DNA of 14,151 nucleotides from an uncultured Oceanospirillaceae bacterium (lineage in GTDB: Bacteria; Pseudomonadota; Gammaproteobacteria; Pseudomonadales; Balneatricaceae), in assembly GCA_946221045.1 (NCBI GenBank), contig CAMIIY010000011.1, positions 1-14,151 on the forward strand, written 5' to 3'. Below, one piece after another: positions 7,297-14,151 of the stretch. Made by a program: the position numbers and the translations under genes. Below the pieces are notes generated by a model. The model had not been told where the DNA came from, ran no database searches, and saw nothing but the letters and a program-made list of their open reading frames with translations. Each line of letters begins with the position of its first letter. The first letter of the stretch is position 1.

Positions 7297-8496
7297 ATGC
7301 CTCAAGATTCCATTATGCATACCTATAATCGGCTTTCTGTCGCTTTTGAGCACGGCGAAGGCAGCTGGTTGTTTGATACCGATGGCAACAAATACCTGGA
7401 CGCACTGAGCGGCATTGCCGTCTGTGGTCTGGGCCATGCTCACCCTGCCGTCACTCACGCCATCTGTGAGCAGGCGGGAAAATTGATGCATACGTCTAAT
7501 CTGTACACCATTCCACGACAGCAGGAACTTGCCAATCGCCTGACTCAGATTTCAGGCATGGAAAATGTGTTTTTCAGTAACTCCGGTGCCGAAGCAAACG
7601 AAGCGGCCATCAAACTGGCCCGCCGCTACGACCATCAGGTACTGAACATTGAGAATCCATCCATCATCGTTATGGAAAACGCATTCCACGGCCGAACCCT
7701 GGCAACACTGAGCGCTACGGGCAATCGTGCTGCACAGGCAGGATTTGAACCGCTGGTCAGTGGTTTTGTACGCGCACCCTTCGATGACGTTGACGCCATT
7801 AAAGCAATTGCTGCCAGCAATCCAAACATTGTTGCCATTCTGGTTGAACCCGTGCAGGGAGAGTCCGGCATTCGAATTCCTGCTGATGACTATCTGAACC
7901 AGCTTCGCACCATCTGTGATGAGCATAACTGGCTGCTGATGCTGGATGAAGTACAGAGTGGTAATGGCCGTAGCGGTGAATACTTTGCCTACCAGCACAA
8001 TGGCATTTTGCCAGACGTGGTCACCACCGCCAAAGGCCTTGGCAACGGTATGCCGATTGGTGCATGCCTGGCACAGGGCAAAGCGGCAAGCATTCTGGTT
8101 CCCGGCACCCATGGCTCTACCTACGGCGGTAATCCGCTGGCGTGCGCAGCCGCACTGGCCGTCGTGAATACCATTACTGAAGATAAACTATGTGAACGTG
8201 CCACAACACTGGGGGCAAACATCCTTGCCGGTTTCCGCCAGGAACTGGAAGGCGCACCCTATATCAAGGACATTCGTGGTAAAGGCCTGCTGCTGGCGAT
8301 TGAACTGAGTGAAGCCGGGGCTGAATTAGCGGTCCTGGCCAAAGTGAAAGGCGTATTGCTGAATGTCACCGGGGGCGGTAAGGTTATCCGGATGCTGCCA
8401 CCACTGACGATGACGGACAGCGAAGCTGAGCTTCTGGTAAAAACGGTCTCGCGCTTGATCAAGGTATATGCTGCGGACGAATCTGAGACTCAGTAG
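7297..8496 (+). CDS. argD: Acetylornithine aminotransferase (class III PLP aminotransferase)
   Basis: Converts N-acetylglutamate semialdehyde to N-acetylornithine with glutamate as amino donor; many ArgD enzymes also act in lysine synthesis as succinyldiaminopimelate aminotransferase. The protein has 399 residues, normal for the family. Visible features are SNSGAEANEAAIKLAR (phosphate-binding region), NAFHGRT, MLDEVQSGNGRSG (the Asp that contacts the PLP ring) and the Schiff-base lysine K246 in TTAKGLGNG. ATG 7297 has AGGGA six bases upstream; Met7 is a less likely alternative. argF follows 30 bases after the stop on the same strand, arguing for a biosynthetic role over catabolic AstC or GabT. 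It has its own promoter and an unusual leader hairpin. Confidence 0.95.
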   Translation: MPQDSIMHTYNRLSVAFEHGEGSWLFDTDGNKYLDALSGIAVCGLGHAHPAVTHAICEQAGKLMHTSNLYTIPRQQELANRLTQISGMENVFFSNSGAEANEAAIKLARRYDHQVLNIENPSIIVMENAFHGRTLATLSATGNRAAQAGFEPLVSGFVRAPFDDVDAIKAIAASNPNIVAILVEPVQGESGIRIPADDYLNQLRTICDEHNWLLMLDEVQSGNGRSGEYFAYQHNGILPDVVTTAKGLGNGMPIGACLAQGKAASILVPGTHGSTYGGNPLACAAALAVVNTITEDKLCERATTLGANILAGFRQELEGAPYIKDIRGKGLLLAIELSEAGAELAVLAKVKGVLLNVTGGGKVIRMLPPLTMTDSEAELLVKTVSRLIKVYAADESETQ

Positions 8497-8526
8497 CCTC
8501 ATCATAAAAAAGAGAATAATGCTGTA

Positions 8527-9438
8527 ATGAGTACCCGACACTTTCTCACCCTGCTGGACATGACCCCAGAGGAGTTAAGATCCATTATCCATCGCGCCAC
8601 TGAGCTGAAAGCGATGCGTAACCGGGGTGAGATCTATGAACCTCTGAAAAATCAGGTCATGGCGATGATTTTTGAAAAATCATCCACCCGGACCCGCGTA
8701 TCCTTTGAAGCAGGCATGGCCCAGTTTGGTGGCCATGCCATGTTTTTATCGCCCCGGGACACCCAACTGGGCCGTGGTGAGCCAATCAGTGATAGCGCGC
8801 GCGTGATCTCAAGCATGGTTGATGTGGTGATGATTCGAACGTTCAGCCATAAAATCGTTGAAGAGTTCGCTGCCTACTCGAGCGTTCCCGTCATCAACGC
8901 ACTGACTGACGAATACCATCCCTGCCAGTTGCTGGCAGATATTCAGACCTACTTTGAACAACGGGGTGATATCGCCGGTAAAACGGTGAGCTGGATTGGT
9001 GACGGCAACAATATGTGCCATTCCTATATCAACGCTGCGCGTCAGTTTGACTTCCAGCTACGCATCGCCTGCCCATCCGGATTTGATCCGGCCAATAAAC
9101 TGGTCGCAGCCAACAGGGACCGTGTCACCATCTGTGACACTCCCGAGGAAGCGGTTGCAGGCAGCCATCTGGTAGTAACCGATGTCTGGGCTTCAATGGG
9201 GCAGGAAGATGAACAGGAAGAGCGCCTGGAGCAGTTTGATGGCTTTCAGGTTTCGCCGGAACTGATGGATCTGGCTGATCCTGATGCGCTGTTTATGCAT
9301 TGTTTACCGGCCCACCGTGGCGAGGAAGTCAGCGAAGATATGCTGGATGATCCTCGCTCCGTAGCGTTTGAAGAAGCTGAGAATCGTCTGCATGCCCAGA
9401 AAGCCCTGCTTGAGTTTCTGCTGGTAAAAAACCGCTGA
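8527..9438 (+). CDS. argF: Ornithine carbamoyltransferase
   Basis: Joins ornithine and carbamoyl phosphate to give citrulline, the substrate of ArgG. The protein has 303 residues. The carbamoyl-phosphate motif STRT is at 53-56 ([12 protein letters not shown]), HPCQ at 131-134, and the ornithine-binding HCLP at 258-261 ([12 protein letters not shown]). It lies second in the argD-argF pair. The ATG has a poor Shine-Dalgarno: AAGAG sits about 12 bases upstream, while a two-codon ORF (ATG CTG TAA, 8519-8527) ends in a TAATG overlap with the argF start, so some translation may be coupled. The sequence is anabolic in context (with argD); there are no arc deiminase-pathway genes nearby. A long imperfect palindrome follows at 9471-9500. 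Confidence 0.97.
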   Translation: MSTRHFLTLLDMTPEELRSIIHRATELKAMRNRGEIYEPLKNQVMAMIFEKSSTRTRVSFEAGMAQFGGHAMFLSPRDTQLGRGEPISDSARVISSMVDVVMIRTFSHKIVEEFAAYSSVPVINALTDEYHPCQLLADIQTYFEQRGDIAGKTVSWIGDGNNMCHSYINAARQFDFQLRIACPSGFDPANKLVAANRDRVTICDTPEEAVAGSHLVVTDVWASMGQEDEQEERLEQFDGFQVSPELMDLADPDALFMHCLPAHRGEEVSEDMLDDPRSVAFEEAENRLHAQKALLEFLLVKNR

Positions 9439-9470
9439 AATACTGATCACGCAGACTAATGCCATACACT

Positions 9471-9500
9471 TGAAGCGGCATCTTAAAAGGTGCCGTTTCA
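9471..9500. repeat. Imperfect palindrome between argF and metR
   Basis: TGAAGCGGCA (9471-9480) faces TGCCGTTTCA (9491-9500). With the inner bases the RNA could form a stem of up to 14 pairs with two G-U wobbles. It follows argF by 32 bases but lacks a terminal T-run, so it would be a weak terminator. It also sits about 26 bases upstream of the metR -10, where a LysR-type operator could lie. Confidence 0.6.
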
Positions 9501-9525
9501 ACACGTTGATTTTCCTCTGCCATAC

Positions 9526-9531
9526 TATACT
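9526..9531 (+). promoter_or_regulatory. Candidate -10 element for metR
   Basis: TATACT, five of six bases to consensus, 30 bases upstream of the metR ATG. No good -35 hexamer lies at 16-18 bases, as would be expected if an activator or other protein helps. Confidence 0.35.
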
Positions 9532-9561
9532 GCGTAAGGTCATCCGATCGGAGAATACTGA

Positions 9562-10476
9562 ATGATAGAGTTGCGTCACTTGAAAACGCTCTCCGCCCTG
9601 CGAGATGCTGGCAGTCTGGTGGAAGCGGCTGAACGAATCCACCTTACGCAATCAGCCCTGTCACATCAGATTAAAGACCTTGAAGATCGTCTTGATTGTT
9701 CGCTTTTCATCCGCAAAACCAAACCGATCTGCTTTACCAGTGCCGGCCAGCGACTGCTGACACTGGCAGACGAAATACTGCCGATGATCCGCAATGCAGA
9801 GCGCGATATCGCCCGCCTTGCCGGCGGTGCTGCCGGCCGGCTGAATATCTGCATTGAATGCCACAGCTGTTTTGACTGGCTCATGCCCACCATCGATCAT
9901 TTCCGCCAGCACTGGCCGGAAGTTGAGCTGGACCTGTCCAGTGGCTTCAGCTTTCAGCCACTGCCCGCGCTGGCTCGGGGCGATCTGGATCTGGTCATCA
10001 CCTCGGATCCCGAACCCAAAAATGGCATTATCTATGTGCCCTTATTTACCTATGAATCGCGCCTGGCCATCAGCAAACAACACCGTTTAATGGCACGCCG
10101 GTTTGTACATGCTGAAGACCTGGCTAAAGAAACACTGATTACCTACCCGGTAGATCAACAGCGACTGGATGTATTCCGGAACTTTCTGGACCCCGCAGGC
10201 GTGGAGCCTGCTGCCACCCGCACCGCCGAACTCACCCTGATGATGTTACAGCTGGTTGCCAGTGGCCGGGGCGTTGCTGCACTGCCTAACTGGGCACTGC
10301 ATGAATATCTGCAGCGTGATTACATCGCCTCCAAACCGCTGGGGGAAAAAGGCATCTGGTGTACATTGTTCGCGGCCATTCGCGAAGATCAGCAAAATGC
10401 TGATTTTATGGTGGACTTCCTTAATACAGCCAAGGACATTTCATTCCGCACCCTGACTGGCATCAAATCCGCCTGA
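9562..10476 (+). CDS. metR: LysR-family regulator MetR
   Basis: A transcription regulator of methionine synthesis genes (metE, metH and others) with homocysteine as co-effector in E. coli. The protein has 304 residues. The N-terminal winged helix-turn-helix, residues 1-60, reads MIELRHLKTLSALRDAGSL ... TQSALSHQIKDLE. The effector-binding domain contains the MetR hallmark IECHSCFDWLMP near residue 96, then GDLDLVITSD, TLITYPVDQQRLDVFRNFL and GRGVAALPNW, all close to E. coli MetR. ATG 9562 has GGAG seven bases upstream. Unlike the enterobacterial arrangement, no metE is divergently adjacent. The nearby palindrome does not fit the usual MetR box TGAA-N5-TTCA. The class II DAHP synthase gene follows after 68 bases; I saw no terminator between them. 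Confidence 0.93.
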   Translation: MIELRHLKTLSALRDAGSLVEAAERIHLTQSALSHQIKDLEDRLDCSLFIRKTKPICFTSAGQRLLTLADEILPMIRNAERDIARLAGGAAGRLNICIECHSCFDWLMPTIDHFRQHWPEVELDLSSGFSFQPLPALARGDLDLVITSDPEPKNGIIYVPLFTYESRLAISKQHRLMARRFVHAEDLAKETLITYPVDQQRLDVFRNFLDPAGVEPAATRTAELTLMMLQLVASGRGVAALPNWALHEYLQRDYIASKPLGEKGIWCTLFAAIREDQQNADFMVDFLNTAKDISFRTLTGIKSA

Positions 10477-10544
10477 AGCTGAACCGATTGCTACGCAACG
10501 GAGTCTGTTAATACTACAAGCCAAGCCCCATGTAAGGAGCACTC

Positions 10545-11900
10545 ATGTCTGCACCCAACTGGTTGCCCGACAGCTGGCGGGCATTTCCCATCAAACAGCA
10601 ACCTCAATATGCTGAAAAGAGCCAACTGACGGGTGCTGAGCAGCAACTGGCAAAACTGCCACCACTGGTGTTTGCCGGCGAGATCGACAACCTGACTCAG
10701 CAGCTGGCTGAAGTCGCACATGGCCGTGGTTTTCTGCTACAGGGTGGTGACTGTGCAGAAAGTTTTGCCGAATTCAGTGCCAACAAGATTCGCGACACCT
10801 TCAGGGTACTGATGCAGATGGCAGTCGTCATGACCTTTGCTGGCAGCTGTCCGGTCGTCAAGGTAGGCCGTATTGCCGGCCAGTATGCAAAACCCCGCTC
10901 CGATAACTATGAGACTCAGGATAATCTCTGCCTGCCAAGTTACCGTGGCGATATTATCAATGATATTAATTTCAGCGCTGAAGCCAGAGAACCCAACCCT
11001 GGACGCTTGCTGGATGCCTATCATCAGGCGGCTGCCACCCTGAATCTGCTGCGCGCCTTTGCTCAGGGCGGCTTCGCCGACCTGCATCAGGTACATGCCT
11101 GGAATCAGGATTTTGTCGCTGCCAGCCCCCAGGGCGAAAAATATCAGCATCTGGCCGAACAAATCGATCAGGCTATTGGTTTTATGGAGGCCTGCGGCAT
11201 CACCTCTAAAAACACACCCCAGCTGCATGAAACTACCCTTTACACGTCGCACGAAGCCTTACTTTTGGGCTACGAACAGGCACTGACCCGGCAGGACAGC
11301 CTGAGTGGTCGCTGGTATGACTGCTCAGCCCACATGCTGTGGATTGGTGATCGCACCCGACACCCCGATGAAGCACATGTAGAATTTCTGCGCGGAGTAC
11401 ACAACCCGCTTGGGATTAAGGTTGGGCCAAATGCCGATCCATCCGAGCTGTGCCGCCTGCTGGAAAAATTAAACCCGGCCAATCGCCCTGGCAGAATTAC
11501 GCTGATCAGTCGTATGGGCAGCACTCAGGTGACCGAAAAACTACCCACCCTGGTCCGGGCAGTCAGTGACAGCGGTTATGATGTGATCTGGAGCTGTGAC
11601 CCCATGCACGGCAACACCATTAAAACAGGCACCGGCTACAAAACCCGTAGCGTAGACGCCATTCTTGCGGAAATGCAGGGTTTCTTTGAAGTCCATCGCG
11701 CAGAAGGCACCCATGCCGGTGGGGTACATTTTGAGATGACCGGCCAGAATGTCACCGAGTGTATTGGTGGCGCTTATCAGATCACTGAACACAATCTGGC
11801 AGACCGTTATCATACCCACTGTGACCCACGACTCAATGGAGAACAGGCGCTGGAACTGGCGTTTTTGATCGCCGATACACTCAAAGCTGCGCGGAGATAA
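10545..11900 (+). CDS. Class II 3-deoxy-7-phosphoheptulonate (DAHP) synthase
   Basis: Condenses phosphoenolpyruvate and erythrose 4-phosphate, the first step of the shikimate pathway to aromatic amino acids. It belongs to the plant/Mycobacterium type (AroA-II), unrelated in length to E. coli AroFGH. The protein has 451 residues, the long form. The metal ligands are visible: C70 in [10 protein letters not shown]355 in CDPMHGNT, E397 in [14 protein letters not shown] and D427 in HCDPRLNG. The last three have the same mutual spacing as in the M. tuberculosis enzyme. [29 protein letters not shown] and SRMGSTQV are further family motifs. AAGGAG precedes the ATG at ideal spacing. Its last codons contain the ribosome binding site of the next gene (GGAG, 11893-11896), so it is coupled to yqcC. 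No feedback-regulation leader was recognised. Confidence 0.96.
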   Translation: MSAPNWLPDSWRAFPIKQQPQYAEKSQLTGAEQQLAKLPPLVFAGEIDNLTQQLAEVAHGRGFLLQGGDCAESFAEFSANKIRDTFRVLMQMAVVMTFAGSCPVVKVGRIAGQYAKPRSDNYETQDNLCLPSYRGDIINDINFSAEAREPNPGRLLDAYHQAAATLNLLRAFAQGGFADLHQVHAWNQDFVAASPQGEKYQHLAEQIDQAIGFMEACGITSKNTPQLHETTLYTSHEALLLGYEQALTRQDSLSGRWYDCSAHMLWIGDRTRHPDEAHVEFLRGVHNPLGIKVGPNADPSELCRLLEKLNPANRPGRITLISRMGSTQVTEKLPTLVRAVSDSGYDVIWSCDPMHGNTIKTGTGYKTRSVDAILAEMQGFFEVHRAEGTHAGGVHFEMTGQNVTECIGGAYQITEHNLADRYHTHCDPRLNGEQALELAFLIADTLKAARR

Positions 11901-11902
11901 AA

Positions 11903-12220
11903 ATGCAGGAAGTCGTTACACTGTTAATGGATATTGAAGTCGAATTACGCCGGCTTGAACTTTGGGAAACACTGCCTCCCAGCGATGAGGCTCTGTCCAG
12001 TACACAGCCTTTTGCCATCGATACACTGCAGTTTAATCAGTGGCTGCAGTGGATCATGATTCCGCGCTTTAACTGGATGCTGCAACAGGAGCACTGTCTG
12101 CCAAGCAACTGCCAGATTTCGCCCTACGCTGAGGAAGCCTTTAAACAGCTGACAGAAGATACCGATAACCTGCTGCAGCTCATCGTTCAGCTGGACAACA
12201 CACTCAACCGCCAGCATTAA
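11903..12220 (+). CDS. yqcC: YqcC-family protein (DUF446)
   Basis: A 105-residue all-helical soluble protein with the family pattern LRRLELWE near the N-terminus, followed by PFAIDTLQFNQWLQWIMIPRFNWML and CQISPYAEEAF. The family's molecular role is not established. In E. coli yqcC lies beside truC (tRNA pseudouridine-65 synthase); here no truC is present. The start is only two bases after the DAHP synthase stop and uses GGAG inside that gene, so translation is probably coupled. It ends 70 bases before the DUF3549 gene. Confidence 0.85.
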   Translation: MQEVVTLLMDIEVELRRLELWETLPPSDEALSSTQPFAIDTLQFNQWLQWIMIPRFNWMLQQEHCLPSNCQISPYAEEAFKQLTEDTDNLLQLIVQLDNTLNRQH

Positions 12221-12257
12221 GCAAGGCTGCCAGCAGCTACAGTTCAGCATTCAGACC

Positions 12258-12266
12258 TGCTAAAAT
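12258..12266 (+). promoter_or_regulatory. Candidate extended -10 promoter for the DUF3549 gene
   Basis: TGC-TAAAAT, an extended -10 with five of six hexamer bases. The -35 is poor. It would give a leader of about 18 bases before ATG 12291, containing the GGGGG ribosome binding site. Confidence 0.45.
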
Positions 12267-12290
12267 CGCAGCCCTTCCAAGGGGGCCAAC

Positions 12291-13349
12291 ATGTCTGAAA
12301 TCACTTCTCTCACCGAACTTCTGCGTAACAGCGGTGCTCAGCTGCGTTTTTTTGATATGGGCCGCCGGATCAGCAAACTGAGCACTGAGCAGTTTGCAAA
12401 AATTGAAAACCAGCAGACCCCCTATCCCCTGCCCTACCTGCATCATGCCTGGCTGGCCCTGATGCTCTGGAACCCAAAAGATAAAGCACAGGGTGTGGTC
12501 TGGTTTCTGAAATTGCCACTGGATGAACAGGGTTTTCTGGTTCAGGCCGTACGGGATGATCTGCTGAACCGGTTACTGCAGAATGCCAACAACCTGCTCA
12601 ACAGCGGCGGCGATGCGGATACCCCGGACGCACTGAAGGATAACCCCTTCTCCTTTAAACCGGATCAGGAAAAAATGGCGGTATTCCACGCCTGTTCCAC
12701 ACTGGCCACCGCCGAGCCACCCTCGTCTTTCTATAGCCATGCCCGTCACTACTTCAGTGGCGCAGACCAGTTTCAGGACTGGCAGTCGCTGGGCTTTCAG
12801 GGTATCGCTGATCTGGTGGTGCGACACCAGCAGGATAACAACAGCGCGATGCTGGCCAAGGCAGTCCCGTTTCTGCCTGACGTACCCTTTGAAGCACTCT
12901 GTACCTGTCTGGAGAATATTGAGCCCGATCACGGGCTGTATGAAGCACTCTGCCTGCGGGCTGAGCAGACCCTGAGCCGAGGGCAGGCTGACAGCAATCA
13001 CATTGCGGCACTGATCAGAGGACTGTCTAATGGACGGGATCAGTCACGAAAGCTGAACCTGTTACTGCAGATTATCGACTCGGATTACGCGCTGGAACCG
13101 GAGGTGATTGCTGCTGTTGCAACGCGCTGTACTGACAGCCTGCAACATCCGGAGTTATTACAACCGTTTCTGGAAAAGCTGGCGGCGGGCAAAGCGGGAC
13201 AAACCGGATTTTCCCGGATCCTGTCAGACCTGATGTTTCTGCCAGCCCTGAGGGCATTAATTCTGATGCAGTTCAGAGGCCAGCAACGCAGCGAAACACT
13301 GAGCCAGGCCATTGGTCAGATGTTCGGCCAGTCATTCACCACACACTGA
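12291..13349 (+). CDS. DUF3549 family protein
   Basis: A 352-residue soluble protein without signal peptide or membrane segments. The N-terminus carries the motif typical of this family, LRFFDMGRRISKLS (residues about 18-31), followed by a Trp-rich stretch WLALMLWNPK. The remainder looks all-helical and HEAT- or TPR-like (repeated PFLPDVPFEALCTCLENI, ALIRGLSNG, PEVIAAVATRC). No enzymatic motif is recognisable. The family is found in Pseudomonas and marine gammaproteobacteria, often near yqcC, and its function is unknown to me. ATG 12291 has a GGGGG ribosome binding site and its own candidate promoter. The gene converges on the lambda-P-like gene with only 12 bases between stops and no terminator seen. 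Confidence 0.85.
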   Translation: MSEITSLTELLRNSGAQLRFFDMGRRISKLSTEQFAKIENQQTPYPLPYLHHAWLALMLWNPKDKAQGVVWFLKLPLDEQGFLVQAVRDDLLNRLLQNANNLLNSGGDADTPDALKDNPFSFKPDQEKMAVFHACSTLATAEPPSSFYSHARHYFSGADQFQDWQSLGFQGIADLVVRHQQDNNSAMLAKAVPFLPDVPFEALCTCLENIEPDHGLYEALCLRAEQTLSRGQADSNHIAALIRGLSNGRDQSRKLNLLLQIIDSDYALEPEVIAAVATRCTDSLQHPELLQPFLEKLAAGKAGQTGFSRILSDLMFLPALRALILMQFRGQQRSETLSQAIGQMFGQSFTTH

Positions 13350-13361
13350 ACAGCAACCACG

Positions 13362-14151
13362 TTAGCTGATATCATCCGGCAGAGTAATACCCTGCGCGCT
13401 GGCCTGCTCCTGCGCCTGCTTGCGAAACCGCTCGCGCACCTGACTGCCTTTAGGTTTGGTCAGATAAAACAGCCATTTACTCGCCACCTCAGGCGCCAGT
13501 TGATGCTGCTCACCCCACTGCTCAATAAAAGTAAACAGCGTTTGATCCTGCTGATCCGGCAACGCCTGATGACTGGGAACTTCAAGTGTTTCACCCGCAC
13601 GCACCCGCTGACAGACACGTTCATACTGCTGTCGGAAATCGGGCATGACCCGAAGATCTGTTTCAGTGCGTAAGCGAAACCAGCCAGTTTGTTTGCCGGC
13701 ATGATAAACCGCCGTGTGTGACCAGGCATGCTGAGTGGGTGCATCGGCATAACGGCCAGCTTCCTGATACGCCTGCTGCACCGAAGGTAGGCCACTATCG
13801 CCTGTCAATTCACGCAAAACCTGAAGAAATTCGGCGATGGTCGGCATCCAGGCATATTGCTGTTTGCACTGATCCACCGCAGCAACGAGTTCAGGCTCGC
13901 TATAACCCTGCAGACTCAGTGCCCACTCCCGCTTAGCAATTCGGATTTCATCCTGCGTTTCAAAGCAGCTTTTAAATTTATGGCCGTAAATCGCCATAAA
14001 CCGGGCAAAAATCATGTTCACCAGTGCTTTGATTTCAATACTCAGAGCAGGGTTGGCAGCCGCTTCAGGTTTACCAGTCGGTGTCTCTGATGTCCATGAT
14101 GGCTTGGGTAACCCTTTTTCTGTTTTCCCGAGTATCTCGGCGGGTGTTTTC
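13362..14151 (-). CDS. Lambda replication protein P-like chromosomal protein (5' end beyond window)
   Basis: Residues from the window edge to the stop (about 262 codons) are open. A GTG at 14021 and an ATG at 14015 are in frame, but neither has a ribosome binding site and the frame stays open for 43 further codons to the edge, so the true start is outside. The visible N-terminal part is a Lys/Pro/Thr-rich linker (KTPAEILGK, PKPSWTSETPTGKPEAAAN). Then comes a helical domain, IFARFMAIYGHKF ... AKREWALSLQGYSEPELVAAVDQCK ... WMPTIAEFLQVLRE, that aligns by eye with phage lambda P (replication protein P family, the DnaB helicase loader). A second segment, HTAVYHAGKQTGWFRLR ... FRQQYERVCQRVRAGE, follows. 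Neighbours are housekeeping genes and no phage gene is seen, so it is probably a resident chromosomal version. Helicase loading is an inference from similarity. Confidence 0.72.
   Translation of the reverse strand, partial: KTPAEILGKTEKGLPKPSWTSETPTGKPEAAANPALSIEIKALVNMIFARFMAIYGHKFKSCFETQDEIRIAKREWALSLQGYSEPELVAAVDQCKQQYAWMPTIAEFLQVLRELTGDSGLPSVQQAYQEAGRYADAPTQHAWSHTAVYHAGKQTGWFRLRTETDLRVMPDFRQQYERVCQRVRAGETLEVPSHQALPDQQDQTLFTFIEQWGEQHQLAPEVASKWLFYLTKPKGSQVRERFRKQAQEQASAQGITLPDDIS

Noticed and set aside
7552..8112. 186-codon minus-strand ORF opposite argD
   Set aside because: Antisense to a complete argD with all catalytic motifs; no promoter or ribosome site seen.
13362..14151. Prophage edge suggested by the lambda-P-like gene
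   Set aside because: No integrase, attachment repeat, tRNA or other phage gene is visible, and base composition looks like its neighbours.

Overview
The window reads as ordinary chromosome of a free-living, flagellated gammaproteobacterium of the Oceanospirillales/Pseudomonadales type. Three things point there. The order argG - motY - rnt - peroxiredoxin - grxD - (argD) - argF follows, from memory, the Pseudomonas aeruginosa PA3525-PA3537 neighbourhood, but without pyrC, bfd and bfrB. MotY is a polar-flagellar motor component. The YqcC and DUF3549 genes are typical of this group. Genus cannot be fixed from the sequence. No rRNA, tRNA, CRISPR, insertion sequence or prophage boundary is visible.

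Layout. 1-723 (-): first 241 residues of a LapB-type type I secretion ATPase with a degenerate C39-like domain. 831-1193 (+): small conserved protein of unknown function, whose stop overlaps that of a receiver-TPR protein (1190-2749, -) that has lost its phospho-acceptor aspartate. 2882-4108 (-): argG with a strong terminator. 4257-5120 (-): motY, behind a near-perfect sigma-28 (FliA) promoter. 5292-5924 (+): rnt with a TTG start, convergent on a 2-Cys peroxiredoxin (5966-6568, -) across a shared bidirectional terminator. 6663-6992 (-): monothiol glutaredoxin grxD.

7297-9438 (+): argD-argF, behind a good sigma-70 promoter and a terminator-like hairpin right at the predicted mRNA 5' end. 9562-10476 (+): metR. 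10545-12220 (+): class II DAHP synthase coupled to a yqcC gene. 12291-13349 (+): DUF3549 protein. 13362-14151 (-): the 3' part of a chromosomal protein resembling phage lambda replication protein P; its start lies outside the window.

Functionally the segment combines arginine biosynthesis (argG, argD, argF), entry to the shikimate pathway, methionine control, thiol/peroxide and Fe-S homeostasis, RNA 3' maturation, and surface functions (flagellar stator anchoring and probable adhesin export). I see no obvious new multi-gene system. The best leads are the pseudo-receiver TPR protein, the argD leader hairpin, the lambda-P-like protein and the FliA promoter of motY.
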